This document shows, piece by piece, positions 43,203-52,572 of a stretch of DNA of 64,000 bases. How positions within the stretch are numbered: position 1 is the stretch's first letter; every line of letters starts with the position of its first letter. Origin of the DNA: Phenylobacterium sp. (lineage in GTDB: Bacteria; Pseudomonadota; Alphaproteobacteria; Caulobacterales; Caulobacteraceae); assembly GCF_025351295.1 (NCBI RefSeq), contig NZ_JANXWD010000043.1, positions 57,703 to 121,702 on the forward strand, in the 5' to 3' direction. Position numbers and translations under genes: made by a program. Below the pieces are notes generated by a model. That model ran no database searches and had not been told where the DNA came from. It saw only the letters and a program-made list of their open reading frames with translations.

Positions 43203-44277
43203 GGCCGTGAAGCAGGACTTCCTGCGCGCCGCCGGCCTGGCCGACGCGCGACGAGAGCTGCTGTCCGGCGATGCGTCCACCCGGCGCTACGAGCGGCTGA
43301 GCGACGCGGCGGGGGCGAAGTCGATCTTCATGGACCAGCCGCCGGCCGTGGAGAGCGTGGTCTGCCCGCCGGGGGCCAGCGACGTCGAGCGCCGGGCCCT
43401 GGGCTACAACGCCGCCGCGCGCCTGGCCGCGGGCTCGGTGGCCGCCTTCGTGGCGACCGCGGCCTATCTGCGCGAGCACGGCCTGTCGGCGCCGCGGGTG
43501 CTGGCCCATGATGTGGACGCCGGGCTGGCCGTGCTGGAGGACCTGGGCGACGACCTCTACGCGACCCTGATCGAGGGCGGCGCGGCGGAAACGGCGCTCT
43601 ACGAGGCCGCCGTCGACGCCCAGGTGGTGATGCAGGCCCAGCCGCCGCCGGCCGTGCTGGCGGCCGAGGGCGTGTGCTGGCCGCTGCTGAGCTACGACAC
43701 CCTGGCCTTGAAGGTCGCCACCGACACCTTCCTGGCGTGGTGGCCGAAGCTGGTGGGCCTGCCGCCGCTCGGCGAGGCCGCCACCGCCGAATGGGATGCC
43801 CTGTGGGCCCCGGTCTGGGTGCGCGGCGAGGCGGGCGCCTCGGTGTTCACCCACCGCGACTACCACGCCCAGAACCTGCTCTGGCTGCCACAGCGGGGCG
43901 GCGTGGCGCGGGTGGGCATGCTGGACTTCCAGGACGCGCTGAAGGCTCATCCGGCCTGGGACCTGACCCACCTGCTGCAGGACGCCCGCCGCGACGTGTC
44001 GCCCGAGCTGGAGGCCGCCATGCTGGACCGGTTCCTCGCCGCCCGGCCCGAGCTGGACCGAGAGGCGTTCCTGGCCGACTACGGCATGCTGGCGGCGTCC
44101 AACGCGGCGCGTATCCTTGGCCGGGTGTTTGCGCGCCAGACCCTGCTGGGCCGGCCGCAATATCGCGCCTTCATGCCCCGCACCTGGCGCTACCTGGAGC
44201 GTAACCTCGCCGATCCTGCGATGGCGGACCTCAAGGCCTGGTTCGACCGCCATGTGCCGGCGGAGTCGCGCGCGTGA
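43186..44277 (+). CDS. amgK: N-acetylmuramate/N-acetylglucosamine kinase AmgK
   Basis: A 363-residue aminoglycoside-phosphotransferase-fold kinase that phosphorylates the anomeric carbon of MurNAc in peptidoglycan recycling. GDASTRRYERL, HRDYHAQNLLW (catalytic Asp) and MLDFQDALKAHPAWDLTHLL (metal-binding Asp) are visible. The TTG at 43186 has GGGAGGG nine bases upstream and lies inside the end of tsaE; a GTG at 43207 is the alternative. murU follows with a GTGA overlap. Together they bypass de novo UDP-MurNAc synthesis, which in relatives lowers fosfomycin sensitivity. Confidence 0.88.
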   Translation: MSSEREAVKQDFLRAAGLADARRELLSGDASTRRYERLSDAAGAKSIFMDQPPAVESVVCPPGASDVERRALGYNAAARLAAGSVAAFVATAAYLREHGLSAPRVLAHDVDAGLAVLEDLGDDLYATLIEGGAAETALYEAAVDAQVVMQAQPPPAVLAAEGVCWPLLSYDTLALKVATDTFLAWWPKLVGLPPLGEAATAEWDALWAPVWVRGEAGASVFTHRDYHAQNLLWLPQRGGVARVGMLDFQDALKAHPAWDLTHLLQDARRDVSPELEAAMLDRFLAARPELDREAFLADYGMLAASNAARILGRVFARQTLLGRPQYRAFMPRTWRYLERNLADPAMADLKAWFDRHVPAESRA

Positions 44278-45005
44278 CCGTGCTGCCCGGCCCGAAGACC
44301 GCCATGGTGCTGGCCGCCGGCCTGGGCACGCGCATGCGGCCGCTCACCGACCACCTTCCCAAGGCCCTGGTCCCGGTCGGCGGCAAGCCGCTGATCGACC
44401 ACGTCCTGGACCGGCTGCGCGACGCCGGCGTGGAGCGGGCGGTGGTCAACGTCCATCACTTCGCCGACCAGATGGAGACGCATCTGGCGAAGCGGCGCGA
44501 CCTGGCGGTGATGATCTCCGACGAGCGGGCCGCGTTGCTCGACTCCGGCGGGGGCATCAAGCACGCCGCCGACCAGCTGGGCCGCGATCCGATCTACGTG
44601 GCCAACATCGACTCCCTGTGGCTGGAGGGCCCGACCCCCGCCCTGGAGGCGCTGAAGGCGGCCTGGGACCCGGCGGCGATGGATATCCTGCTGCTGCTGG
44701 TCCGCCGCGGCCAGGGTATAGGGTTCGAGGGGCCACAGGGGTTCCTGCGCGACGCGGTCGGGCGGCTGACCCACTCCACCGACCCCGCCGCGCCGACGCC
44801 GTTCGTCAACATGGGCGTCGCCATCCTCAAGCCGCCGATCCTCGACGACCGGCCGGCCGGGACCTTCTCGATCATCCCGACCTGGCATCGACTGCAGGCG
44901 CAGGGCCGGCTGTACGGCGTGCCGATGGACGGGTTCTGGATGCATGTGGGCGACCCGGCGGCGCGCGACGCCGCCGAGGCCCGGCTTCCGAGCGGCCTCA
45001 AATGA
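44274..45005 (+). CDS. murU: N-acetylmuramate-1-phosphate uridylyltransferase MurU
   Basis: A 243-residue nucleotidyltransferase that makes UDP-MurNAc from MurNAc-1-phosphate. It begins with the nucleotide-binding signature MVLAAGLGTRMRPLTDHLPKALVPVGGKPLIDH (in outline), then VNVHHFADQMETHL, DSGGGIKHA and NIDSLW. The GTG start overlaps the amgK stop, and the stop overlaps addB as ATGA. Its position beside amgK distinguishes it from generic sugar nucleotidyltransferases. Confidence 0.9.
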   Translation: MTVLPGPKTAMVLAAGLGTRMRPLTDHLPKALVPVGGKPLIDHVLDRLRDAGVERAVVNVHHFADQMETHLAKRRDLAVMISDERAALLDSGGGIKHAADQLGRDPIYVANIDSLWLEGPTPALEALKAAWDPAAMDILLLLVRRGQGIGFEGPQGFLRDAVGRLTHSTDPAAPTPFVNMGVAILKPPILDDRPAGTFSIIPTWHRLQAQGRLYGVPMDGFWMHVGDPAARDAAEARLPSGLK

Positions 45006-47995
45006 GCGCCTTCTTCGAGCTGCCGGGCCCGCGCTGGTTCAACATCCCGGCGCACCGGCCGTTCGCCGAAGACCTGGCCCAGGGGCTCTACGACGCGCTG
45101 GCGCCCCTCGGCCCCGAGGCCCTGGCCGATGCGGTCGTGCTCACGCCGACGCGACGCGGCGCCCGGGCCCTGGCCGACGCCTTCATCAAGGCCGCGGGAG
45201 GCCGCGCCGTCCTGCCGCCGCAGATGCGGCCGCTGGGAGACCTGGAGGCCGGCGAGCCGCCGTTCGAGCCGGGCGACCTGGCCCTGGACCTGCCGGCCGC
45301 CATCGAGCCCCTGCGCCGCCGCTTCGAGCTCACCCGACTGGTCAACGACCTGGCCGACCACGTCCCCGGCGGCCTGGTGTCGGCGTCGGCCGCCTTGGAC
45401 CTGGCCGATGCCCTGGGCGGCTTCCTCGACGGCCTGCAGATCGAGGGCATCGAGGTGGGCGGGCGGCTGGCCGGCCTGGTCGACGTCGCCGAACTGGCGG
45501 CCCACTGGGAGGTCTCCCGCACCTTCCTCGACACGGCGCTGACCCTGTGGCCCGCACGGCTGGACGCGCTGGGCGTGGTCGACGTCAGCGAACGGCGGGT
45601 GCGGCTGCTGCACCGGCTGGCCGAGCACTGGACCGACGCCCCGCCCAAGGGCGTGCTGGTGGCGGCCGGCTCCACCGGCACGGCGCCGGCCACCCGCGCC
45701 CTGCTGATCGCCGTGGCGGCGGCGCCCAAGGGGGCCGTGGTGCTGCCGGGCCTCGACCAGGACCTGGCCGACACAGCCTGGGCCGACGTGGATGTGCAGC
45801 ATCCGCAGGGCGCCCTCAAACGCCTCCTGGGCGATGCCGGTGTGACGAAGGGCGACGTCCGCATCTGGCCAGCGTCGGCCGCCGTCAGCCTTCGAGGCAG
45901 CGCCCGGCAGCGGGTAATCAACGAGGCCCTGCGTCCCGCCGAGCAGACCGCCGATTGGCTGGGCGTCATCGCGCGCCTGCGGGAACGGGCCGGCTCCGGC
46001 CCCGACCCGATCGCCGAGGGGCTGAGGGGCCTGTCGCTGGTCAGCGCGCGGACCGAGGAGGAGGCCGCCACGGCGGTGGCGCTGCTGCTGCGCGAGGCCC
46101 TGGAGACCCCGGAGCGCACCGCCGCCCTGGTCACCCCGGACCAGGCCCTGGCGCGGCGGGTGGCCGCCAGGCTGACCCGCTGGGGGGTGATCGCGGATAG
46201 CTCGGCCGGGGAGAGCCTGGCGGGCTGCCGCTGCGGCGTGCTGGCCGCGCTGGTCGCCCGCGCGGCCGTCGATCCGCTGAGCCCGGTGACGCTGCTGGGC
46301 CTGCTGAAGCACCCCTTCGTCCGCCTGGGCGACAGCGCCGAGCTGGAACGCGCCGCCCTGCGCGGGCCGCGCGCCCGCAGCTGGGACGAGCTGAACACCC
46401 GCCTCCTCAAAGCGCCCCAAACCCTGCCGCTGGCCGAACGCCTGGAGGCCATCGTCGGGACCCTCGCCTGGGCCGCGAACGCCGACCCGCCGCCCGTGGC
46501 CGCCCGCCGCGTCGCCGCCGCCATGGAGGCGCTATGCGGCGACGCCGATCACAACACCGGCGACCTCTGGGCCGGCCACGGCGGCGAAGCCATGGGCCGG
46601 CTGCTGGCCGGGCTGATGCACGAGGGCGAGGGCCTGCCGGCCGTCACACCACGCCAGTTCGCCGACCTGCTGCAACGGCTGATGGAGGGCGAGACGATCC
46701 GGGCCGGGGGCGCCACCCATCCACGCCTGCGCATCCTGGGGGCCATCGAGGCCCGGCTTGTGCGGGCCGACCGGCTGGTGCTGGCGGGTCTGGAGGAAGG
46801 CGTCTGGCCGGCCGGCGCCGGCATCGATCCCTTCCTCTCGCGCCCGATGCGCAAGGCCCTGGACCTGCCCTCGCCAGAGCGGCGCATCGGCCTCTCCGCC
46901 CACGACTTCGCCCAGGCCGCCTGCGCGCCCGAGGTCATCCTGCTGCACACCGAACGCCGCGAGGGCGCGCCGTCGGTGAAGTCGCGCTGGCTCTGGCGGC
47001 TGGAGACCCTGGCGCGCGGCGCCGGCCTAGTGATCCCCGACCGGCCGGAGCTGCTGGACTGGGCGCGCGGGCTGGATGCGCCCGACGCCTACCGCCCCTA
47101 TCCGCGCCCCGCTCCGAAGCCGCCGGTCGATCATCGACCGCACAGCCTGTTCGTGACCCGCATCGAGGCCCTGACGCGCGATCCGTACATGGTCTGGGCG
47201 CGCGACATCCTTCGCCTCTACGCCATGGAGCGGCCGGACGAGCAGGTCGAGGCCCGCGCCCGCGGGACGGCCATCCACGCCGCCTTCGAGCGCTTCGCCC
47301 TGACCTACCCGGCCGAGCTACCGTCCGACGCCGCGGCGATCTTCGAGGGCCTCTACCTGGAGGAACTGGTCAAGGCCGGCCTGCCCCGCGACGCCCTGGC
47401 CCGCGAGCGGGCGCTGGCTGCAGAGGCGGCGATCTGGGTCGCCGAACTGGAGACCGCCCGCCGCGCCGACGGGCGGGCGATCCACGTGGAGAAGACCGGC
47501 CGTCTGACCCTGGAGATCGCCGGCCGGCCCTTCACGCTCGCCGCCAAGGCCGACCGCATCGAGGTCGGGCCTGACGGCCTGGGCCACGTCCTCGACTTCA
47601 AGACCGGCGGCGCGCCGTCAAAGAAGATGGTGCAGAGCGGATTCTCGCCGCAGCTCACCCTGACCGCCGCGATCCTGGCGCGCGGCGGCTTCGCCGACAT
47701 CGGCCCCGCGCAGCCCGGCGAGCTGACTTATCTGCAGGTCACCGGCCGCCGGCCGCCGGGCCGCGAGGAGGTCCGCGCCGCACCCGATGGCGACAATACC
47801 AAGGTGCTGAACAGCCGCGACGCCGCCGACCGCGCCCTGGAGGGCATGATCCGCCTGGTCGAGCGCTACGCCGATCCGGGGCAGGGCTATGCCTCGCGGG
47901 TCGCGCCGCAGTTCGTGCAGCTCTACGCGTCCGACTACGACCACCTGGCGCGGGTGTTCGAATGGTCGACCAGCGGCGAGGAGGGCGACGAATGA
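45002..47995 (+). CDS. addB: Double-strand break repair protein AddB
   Basis: A 997-residue AddB, the partner of AddA in the helicase-nuclease that resects DNA ends for RecA. The N-terminal half is a divergent helicase-like domain (VVLTPTRRGARALADAF). The C-terminal nuclease has ARGTAIHAAFERFAL and HVLDFKTGGAPSKKM, the RecB-family D-x-K core. The start ATG at 45002 lies in the murU stop; a longer frame to 44117 is shadow. Four-base overlap with addA ensures paired synthesis. Confidence 0.93.
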   Translation: MSAFFELPGPRWFNIPAHRPFAEDLAQGLYDALAPLGPEALADAVVLTPTRRGARALADAFIKAAGGRAVLPPQMRPLGDLEAGEPPFEPGDLALDLPAAIEPLRRRFELTRLVNDLADHVPGGLVSASAALDLADALGGFLDGLQIEGIEVGGRLAGLVDVAELAAHWEVSRTFLDTALTLWPARLDALGVVDVSERRVRLLHRLAEHWTDAPPKGVLVAAGSTGTAPATRALLIAVAAAPKGAVVLPGLDQDLADTAWADVDVQHPQGALKRLLGDAGVTKGDVRIWPASAAVSLRGSARQRVINEALRPAEQTADWLGVIARLRERAGSGPDPIAEGLRGLSLVSARTEEEAATAVALLLREALETPERTAALVTPDQALARRVAARLTRWGVIADSSAGESLAGCRCGVLAALVARAAVDPLSPVTLLGLLKHPFVRLGDSAELERAALRGPRARSWDELNTRLLKAPQTLPLAERLEAIVGTLAWAANADPPPVAARRVAAAMEALCGDADHNTGDLWAGHGGEAMGRLLAGLMHEGEGLPAVTPRQFADLLQRLMEGETIRAGGATHPRLRILGAIEARLVRADRLVLAGLEEGVWPAGAGIDPFLSRPMRKALDLPSPERRIGLSAHDFAQAACAPEVILLHTERREGAPSVKSRWLWRLETLARGAGLVIPDRPELLDWARGLDAPDAYRPYPRPAPKPPVDHRPHSLFVTRIEALTRDPYMVWARDILRLYAMERPDEQVEARARGTAIHAAFERFALTYPAELPSDAAAIFEGLYLEELVKAGLPRDALARERALAAEAAIWVAELETARRADGRAIHVEKTGRLTLEIAGRPFTLAAKADRIEVGPDGLGHVLDFKTGGAPSKKMVQSGFSPQLTLTAAILARGGFADIGPAQPGELTYLQVTGRRPPGREEVRAAPDGDNTKVLNSRDAADRALEGMIRLVERYADPGQGYASRVAPQFVQLYASDYDHLARVFEWSTSGEEGDE

Positions 47996-50900
47996 CCCTC
48001 GAACTGGCCGACAGGACCCGCGACCCACAGGAGCTCGCCGCCGACCCGACCCTGTCGGCGTTCGTCACGGCCAACGCCGGGTCCGGCAAGACCAAGACCC
48101 TGATCGACCGGGTGGCGCGGCTGCTGTTCGCCAGGGTCCGGCCCGAGTCGATCCTCTGCGTGACCTACACCAAGGCCGCGGCGGCGGAGATGCAGCGCCG
48201 GCTGTTCCAGGTGCTGGGGTCGTGGTCGGTGGCCAGCGACGAGGCCCTGCGCAAGGACCTGGGCGCGCTGCAGGCTCGGCCGCCGGCCAGCTTCGACGCC
48301 AAGGACCTTTCCGAGGCCCGCGGCCTGTTCGCCGCCGCCCTGGAGACCCCCGGCGGCCTGAAGATCCAGACCATCCACGCCTTCTGCGAGAAGCTGCTGC
48401 GGCGCTTCCCGCTGGAGGCCGGGGTGTCGCCGTCCTTCCGGATCATGGACGACCCGGCCGCCGCCGCCGTGGCCGCCGCCGCGCGGCGGCTGGTGGCCAA
48501 CCATGTGCTCGACACCGACGGCGAGGTGGCCGACGCCTATGCCCGCCTCTCGGTGGGCCTGGATTTCCAGGCCTTCCAGGCGATGTTCGCCGACTTCGAG
48601 GCCCGCCGCGGCGCGCTGTCGGCCTTCCTCGGCCGCGAGGGCGGCGTGGAGGGTGCGCGGGCCTGGATCTGGCGCGAGGTCGATGTGGCCCGTGGGTCGC
48701 GCCCGGACGAGCTGGCCGCCGAAGGCATGACGGAGATGGACCGCGGCCTCTACCGCCGCGCGGCCGACGCCCTGATGTCGGGCGCCAAGACCGACACCGA
48801 CCGCGCCATGAAGCTCGCGACCCTGGCGGCGGCGGCCGACCCGTCGCTCGACGACGCCTTAGCCCTGTTCTTCACCGGCGCTGGCGAACCGGCCAAGTGG
48901 ATGACCACCTCGGCCCGGATCAAGCAGGACCTCGCGCTACAGGGCCTCCTGCTGGCCGAACAGGCGCGCCTCGACGGGGTGCGCCAGCGCCTGCGCGCCG
49001 CCCAGATCGCCATCGACACCGACGACGCGCTCACCCTGGCCGATGCCTATCTCAAGGCCTACGCGATCGAGAAGGCCTCGGTTGGCGCCCTCGACTTCGC
49101 CGACCTGATCGAGAGGACCTGCCACCTCCTGCGCGACCGCCCCGAGGCGGCCTGGGTGCTCTACAAGCTGGACGGCGGGATCGACCACATCCTGGTGGAC
49201 GAGGCGCAGGACACCGCACCCGACCAGTGGACCATCGTCGATGCCCTGACCGCCGAGTTCTTCTCCGGCCTCGGCCAGGGCGGCGACCGGCGCCTGGAGC
49301 GCGCCATGTTCGTGGTCGGCGACGAGAAGCAGTCGATCTATTCGTTCCAAGGCGCGCAGCCGGAACTGCTGCTGCGCAAGTTCGAGTTCCATTACGACCG
49401 GGCGACCAAGGCGGGCTTCAAGTTCCATCGCGTGGACCTGGTCACTTCCTGGCGCTCGACGCCCCAGGTGCTCTCGTTCGTGGACGCCGTGTTCGCGCCG
49501 CCCGACCTGGCCAATGCGATCCAGCCGCGCGACACCTATGAGCCTGTCGAGCACAGGCCGGCGGACCCCCGCCGGGACCATGCCGGATGCGTCGATGTCT
49601 GGGACCTGGAGGTCGACCGCAAGGGCGACGAGCCCGACGCCTGGGACGCGCCGCTCGACGCCGAACCGGAGCACAGCGCCAATCGCCGGCTGGCCAAGCG
49701 GATCGCCGACGAGATCACCCGCCTGATCCGCGACGGCGAGGCGGTCTACGACAAGGCGACGCGGGCCTGGCGTCCGGCCCATGCCGGCGACGTCCTGATC
49801 CTGGTTCGCCGGCGCAAGGCGCTGTTCGAGGCGATCCTGCGGGCCCTGAAGCAGGCGGGCCTGCCGGTGGCGGGCGCCGACCGGCTGGCCCTGAGCGGCC
49901 ACATCATTTTCGACGACCTGTTGGCCCTGGCGCGCTTCGCGTTATTCCCCGACGACGACCTGACCCTCGCCGCCCTGCTGAAGAGCCCGTTCTGCGGGCT
50001 GGACGACGACGGGCTCTATGCCCTGGCTCATGGGCGGGGCGATGAGCGTCTATGGCCGCGTCTGCGACGGCGGGCGGGGGAGCGGTCGGACTGGGCCCAG
50101 GCGGCGACCTTCCTGGCCCTGGCGGTGGAGACCGCGAAGACCGCGCGGCCGTTCGAGTTCTATGCCCAGCTGACCGGCGCCCTGGCCGCCGACGGACGCT
50201 CCATGCGCCAGCGGCTGCTGGGCCGGCTGGGCGCCGAGGCCGAGGATGTGCTGGACGAGTTCCTGACCCAGGTGCTGGCCGCCGAACTGCGGGGCGCGCA
50301 CGGCCTGGAGGCCCTGGTCGCCGAACTGGCCGGGCTCGACATCGTCGTGAAGCGGGAGATGGAGGCCGAGCGGCCCGAGGTCCGGGTGATGACCGCGCAC
50401 GGCGCCAAGGGCCTTGAGGCGCCGATCGTCTTCCTGCCGGAGACGACGCTGACCCAGACCCAGCGCGGGTCGCCGCTGATGCGGGCCGGGCGGGCGGGCG
50501 ACGAAGGCTTTCTGTGGTGCGCCGCGGCCGCGCGCGACTGCCCTGCCACCGCCGCCGCCCGGCAGACCCGGGCCCAGCGCGAGGAGGCCGAGACCTATCG
50601 CCTGCTCTACGTGGCCCTGACCCGGGCACGCGACCGCCTGGTGCTGTGTGGCCGCCGCGCCGAGCGCACCGATCCCGAGAAGCTGAAGGGCTGGTGGGGC
50701 GCGATCCGCGACGCCCTGACCCAGGCCGGAATCACCGACGAGGTCCGGGTGCTGGCGGACTGCGGCGGCGCGTTCCAGCGGTTCGGCCCCGATCCCGGCA
50801 CGGCGCCGCGGCCCACGGCCCAGGCCGCGTCGCCCGCCGTCCTGCCCCCTTGGACCCAGCTAGCCGTGCCGCCCGAGGCCTATGCGCGCTATGCCTCGCC

Positions 50901-51486
50901 GTCCGACCTGGGTGAGGGCGCTGTGGTGGTCGCGCCGTCGCCGCTGGCGGCGGACGCCGGGCTGGGGCGGTTCCGGCGCGGCGACCTGATCCACCGGCTG
51001 CTGCAGTTGCTGCCGGACCTACCGCGCGGCGAATGGGCGGCGGGGGCGACCGCCCTGCTGGCCCGCGAGCGGGACCTTAGCCCCGACCAGCGCGCCGAGA
51101 TGGCCGCCGCGGCGCTGTCGGTGCTGCAGGACGCCCGGTTCGCCGAGGTGTTCGGCGCGGGGTCGCGTCCCGAGGTGGCCATCGCCGGGACCGCCGCGGC
51201 CCTGCCGGCCGGCCTGCGCATTTCCGGCCGCATCGACCGGCTGGTGATGCTGCCGCAGCGGGTGCTGGTGGCGGACTTCAAGACCAACCGACCCTCGCCC
51301 GCCCGCATCGCAGACGCCGACCCGGCCTACCTGCGCCAGATGGCGCTCTATGCGGCCGTGCTGGGCGAAATCTTCCCCGGACGCGCCATCGAGGCAGCGA
51401 TCATCTGGACCGACGACCCGAAGCTGATGCCGGTGCCAGAAATCCTGATGGCTCAAGCCCTTGCCGACCTGCGCCGTGCGGGTTGA
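47992..51486 (+). CDS. addA: Double-strand break repair helicase AddA
   Basis: A 1164-residue UvrD-family helicase with C-terminal nuclease. Walker A is VTANAGSGKTKTLIDR near residue 22-37; CVTYTKAAAAEM, TIHAFCEKLLRRFP, HILVDEAQDTAPDQW (Walker B) and FVVGDEKQSIYSFQGA follow, then VMTAHGAKGLEAPIVFLPE and YVALTRARDRLVL. The nuclease core is VLVADFKTNRPSP near the end. It is the alphaproteobacterial counterpart of RecB. Start overlaps addB as ATGA. Confidence 0.96.
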   Translation: MTLELADRTRDPQELAADPTLSAFVTANAGSGKTKTLIDRVARLLFARVRPESILCVTYTKAAAAEMQRRLFQVLGSWSVASDEALRKDLGALQARPPASFDAKDLSEARGLFAAALETPGGLKIQTIHAFCEKLLRRFPLEAGVSPSFRIMDDPAAAAVAAAARRLVANHVLDTDGEVADAYARLSVGLDFQAFQAMFADFEARRGALSAFLGREGGVEGARAWIWREVDVARGSRPDELAAEGMTEMDRGLYRRAADALMSGAKTDTDRAMKLATLAAAADPSLDDALALFFTGAGEPAKWMTTSARIKQDLALQGLLLAEQARLDGVRQRLRAAQIAIDTDDALTLADAYLKAYAIEKASVGALDFADLIERTCHLLRDRPEAAWVLYKLDGGIDHILVDEAQDTAPDQWTIVDALTAEFFSGLGQGGDRRLERAMFVVGDEKQSIYSFQGAQPELLLRKFEFHYDRATKAGFKFHRVDLVTSWRSTPQVLSFVDAVFAPPDLANAIQPRDTYEPVEHRPADPRRDHAGCVDVWDLEVDRKGDEPDAWDAPLDAEPEHSANRRLAKRIADEITRLIRDGEAVYDKATRAWRPAHAGDVLILVRRRKALFEAILRALKQAGLPVAGADRLALSGHIIFDDLLALARFALFPDDDLTLAALLKSPFCGLDDDGLYALAHGRGDERLWPRLRRRAGERSDWAQAATFLALAVETAKTARPFEFYAQLTGALAADGRSMRQRLLGRLGAEAEDVLDEFLTQVLAAELRGAHGLEALVAELAGLDIVVKREMEAERPEVRVMTAHGAKGLEAPIVFLPETTLTQTQRGSPLMRAGRAGDEGFLWCAAAARDCPATAAARQTRAQREEAETYRLLYVALTRARDRLVLCGRRAERTDPEKLKGWWGAIRDALTQAGITDEVRVLADCGGAFQRFGPDPGTAPRPTAQAASPAVLPPWTQLAVPPEAYARYASPSDLGEGAVVVAPSPLAADAGLGRFRRGDLIHRLLQLLPDLPRGEWAAGATALLARERDLSPDQRAEMAAAALSVLQDARFAEVFGAGSRPEVAIAGTAAALPAGLRISGRIDRLVMLPQRVLVADFKTNRPSPARIADADPAYLRQMALYAAVLGEIFPGRAIEAAIIWTDDPKLMPVPEILMAQALADLRRAG

Positions 51487-51571
51487 TAGAGGGACGGGGC
51501 CCGCCCATATGCGCGGATCGAGTGGCGGGGCGCGGCGTTGTCGTCAGGCCCCTGCCCAGAGGAGTTTTGCC

Positions 51572-51901
51572 ATGAGCACCGTCAAGGTCACCGACGATTC
51601 CTTCCAAACCGACGTCCTGGCATCGACCCAGCCCGTGCTGGTGGATTTCTGGGCGGAGTGGTGCGGCCCCTGCAAGCAGATCGCCCCGGCCCTGGAACAG
51701 CTGTCCGAGGAACTGTTCGGCAAGGTGAAGATCGCCAAGCTGGATATCGAACAGAGCCCGACCACCCCCTCGCGCTACGGTGTGCGCGGCATCCCCACCA
51801 TGATGCTGTTCAAGGACGGCCAGATGGCCTCGATGAAGGTCGGCGCCATGCCCAAGCAGAAGATCCTGGAGTGGCTGGCCGAAGCTGGCGTGTCGGCCTG
51901 A
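51572..51901 (+). CDS. trxA: Thioredoxin TrxA
   Basis: A 109-residue cytosolic thioredoxin with the canonical active site FWAEWCGPCKQIAP and the cis-proline loop VRGIPTMMLFKDG. It reduces protein disulfides and serves ribonucleotide reductase and peroxidases. AGAGGAG at 51559-51565 sets the ATG at 51572. It lies 85 bases after addA, a conserved linkage in this group, and may have its own promoter in that gap. Confidence 0.96.
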   Translation: MSTVKVTDDSFQTDVLASTQPVLVDFWAEWCGPCKQIAPALEQLSEELFGKVKIAKLDIEQSPTTPSRYGVRGIPTMMLFKDGQMASMKVGAMPKQKILEWLAEAGVSA

Positions 51902-51924
51902 CCCGCGGCCGGCGTGACAGGACG

Positions 51925-52572
51925 ATGAAGCTCTATTCCGAAGACAGCTCGCCGTTCTGCGCGCCCGTACGGCTGGCGATCTACGCCAAGGGCCTGGACA
52001 TCCCCATCGAACCGCCGCCCGGCGGCCTCAGGACCGAAGCCTATCGCCAGGTCTCGATGACCGGCAACATCCCGTGCCTGATGCTGGACGACGGCACGCC
52101 GCTGCCCGAGTCGACGGTGATCATCGACTATCTGGAAGACAAGTTCCCCGACCGGCCGCTGAAGCCGGCCGGGGCCGAGCCGCGGGCCCGCGAGGCCCTG
52201 ATCCGCCGCATCGCCGAGACCGACCTGTCGCTGGCGTCGGTGAATTTCTTCTACAGCCTGCAGGCGGGCGGCGGCGACGCGGCGGCCCCGGTGGCGGCTG
52301 AGAAATTCGAACGCGGCCTGACCCTGATCGAGACCCTGATGTCCGACGACGGCTATGTCGCCGGGCCGCACCTGACCACCGCCGACTGCATCCTGGCCCC
52401 CGCCTTGCTGGGCGTGGCGGCGTTCGCCCCGCTGGTCGGCCGGCCGACCCTGATGGCCGACCATCCCAAGGTCGCCGCCTATGCGGCCCGCGCCGCGCGC
52501 CATCCGGCGGTGGCCAAGGTGACCGGCGAACTGCAGGTGGCGCTGGCGGCCAGCGGGATCACGCTGGGCTGA
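51925..52572 (+). CDS. Glutathione S-transferase family protein
   Basis: A 215-residue GST-fold protein. The N-terminal thioredoxin-like domain reads MKLYSEDSSPFCAPVRLAIYAKGL, with the glutathione-binding NIPCLMLDDGTPLPESTVIIDYLE (in outline). The all-alpha C-domain includes YVAGPHLTTADCILAPAL. The substrate is unknown. It begins 23 bases after trxA with an AGGACG site. Its end overlaps the convergent regulator gene by 14 bases. Confidence 0.87.
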   Translation: MKLYSEDSSPFCAPVRLAIYAKGLDIPIEPPPGGLRTEAYRQVSMTGNIPCLMLDDGTPLPESTVIIDYLEDKFPDRPLKPAGAEPRAREALIRRIAETDLSLASVNFFYSLQAGGGDAAAPVAAEKFERGLTLIETLMSDDGYVAGPHLTTADCILAPALLGVAAFAPLVGRPTLMADHPKVAAYAARAARHPAVAKVTGELQVALAASGITLG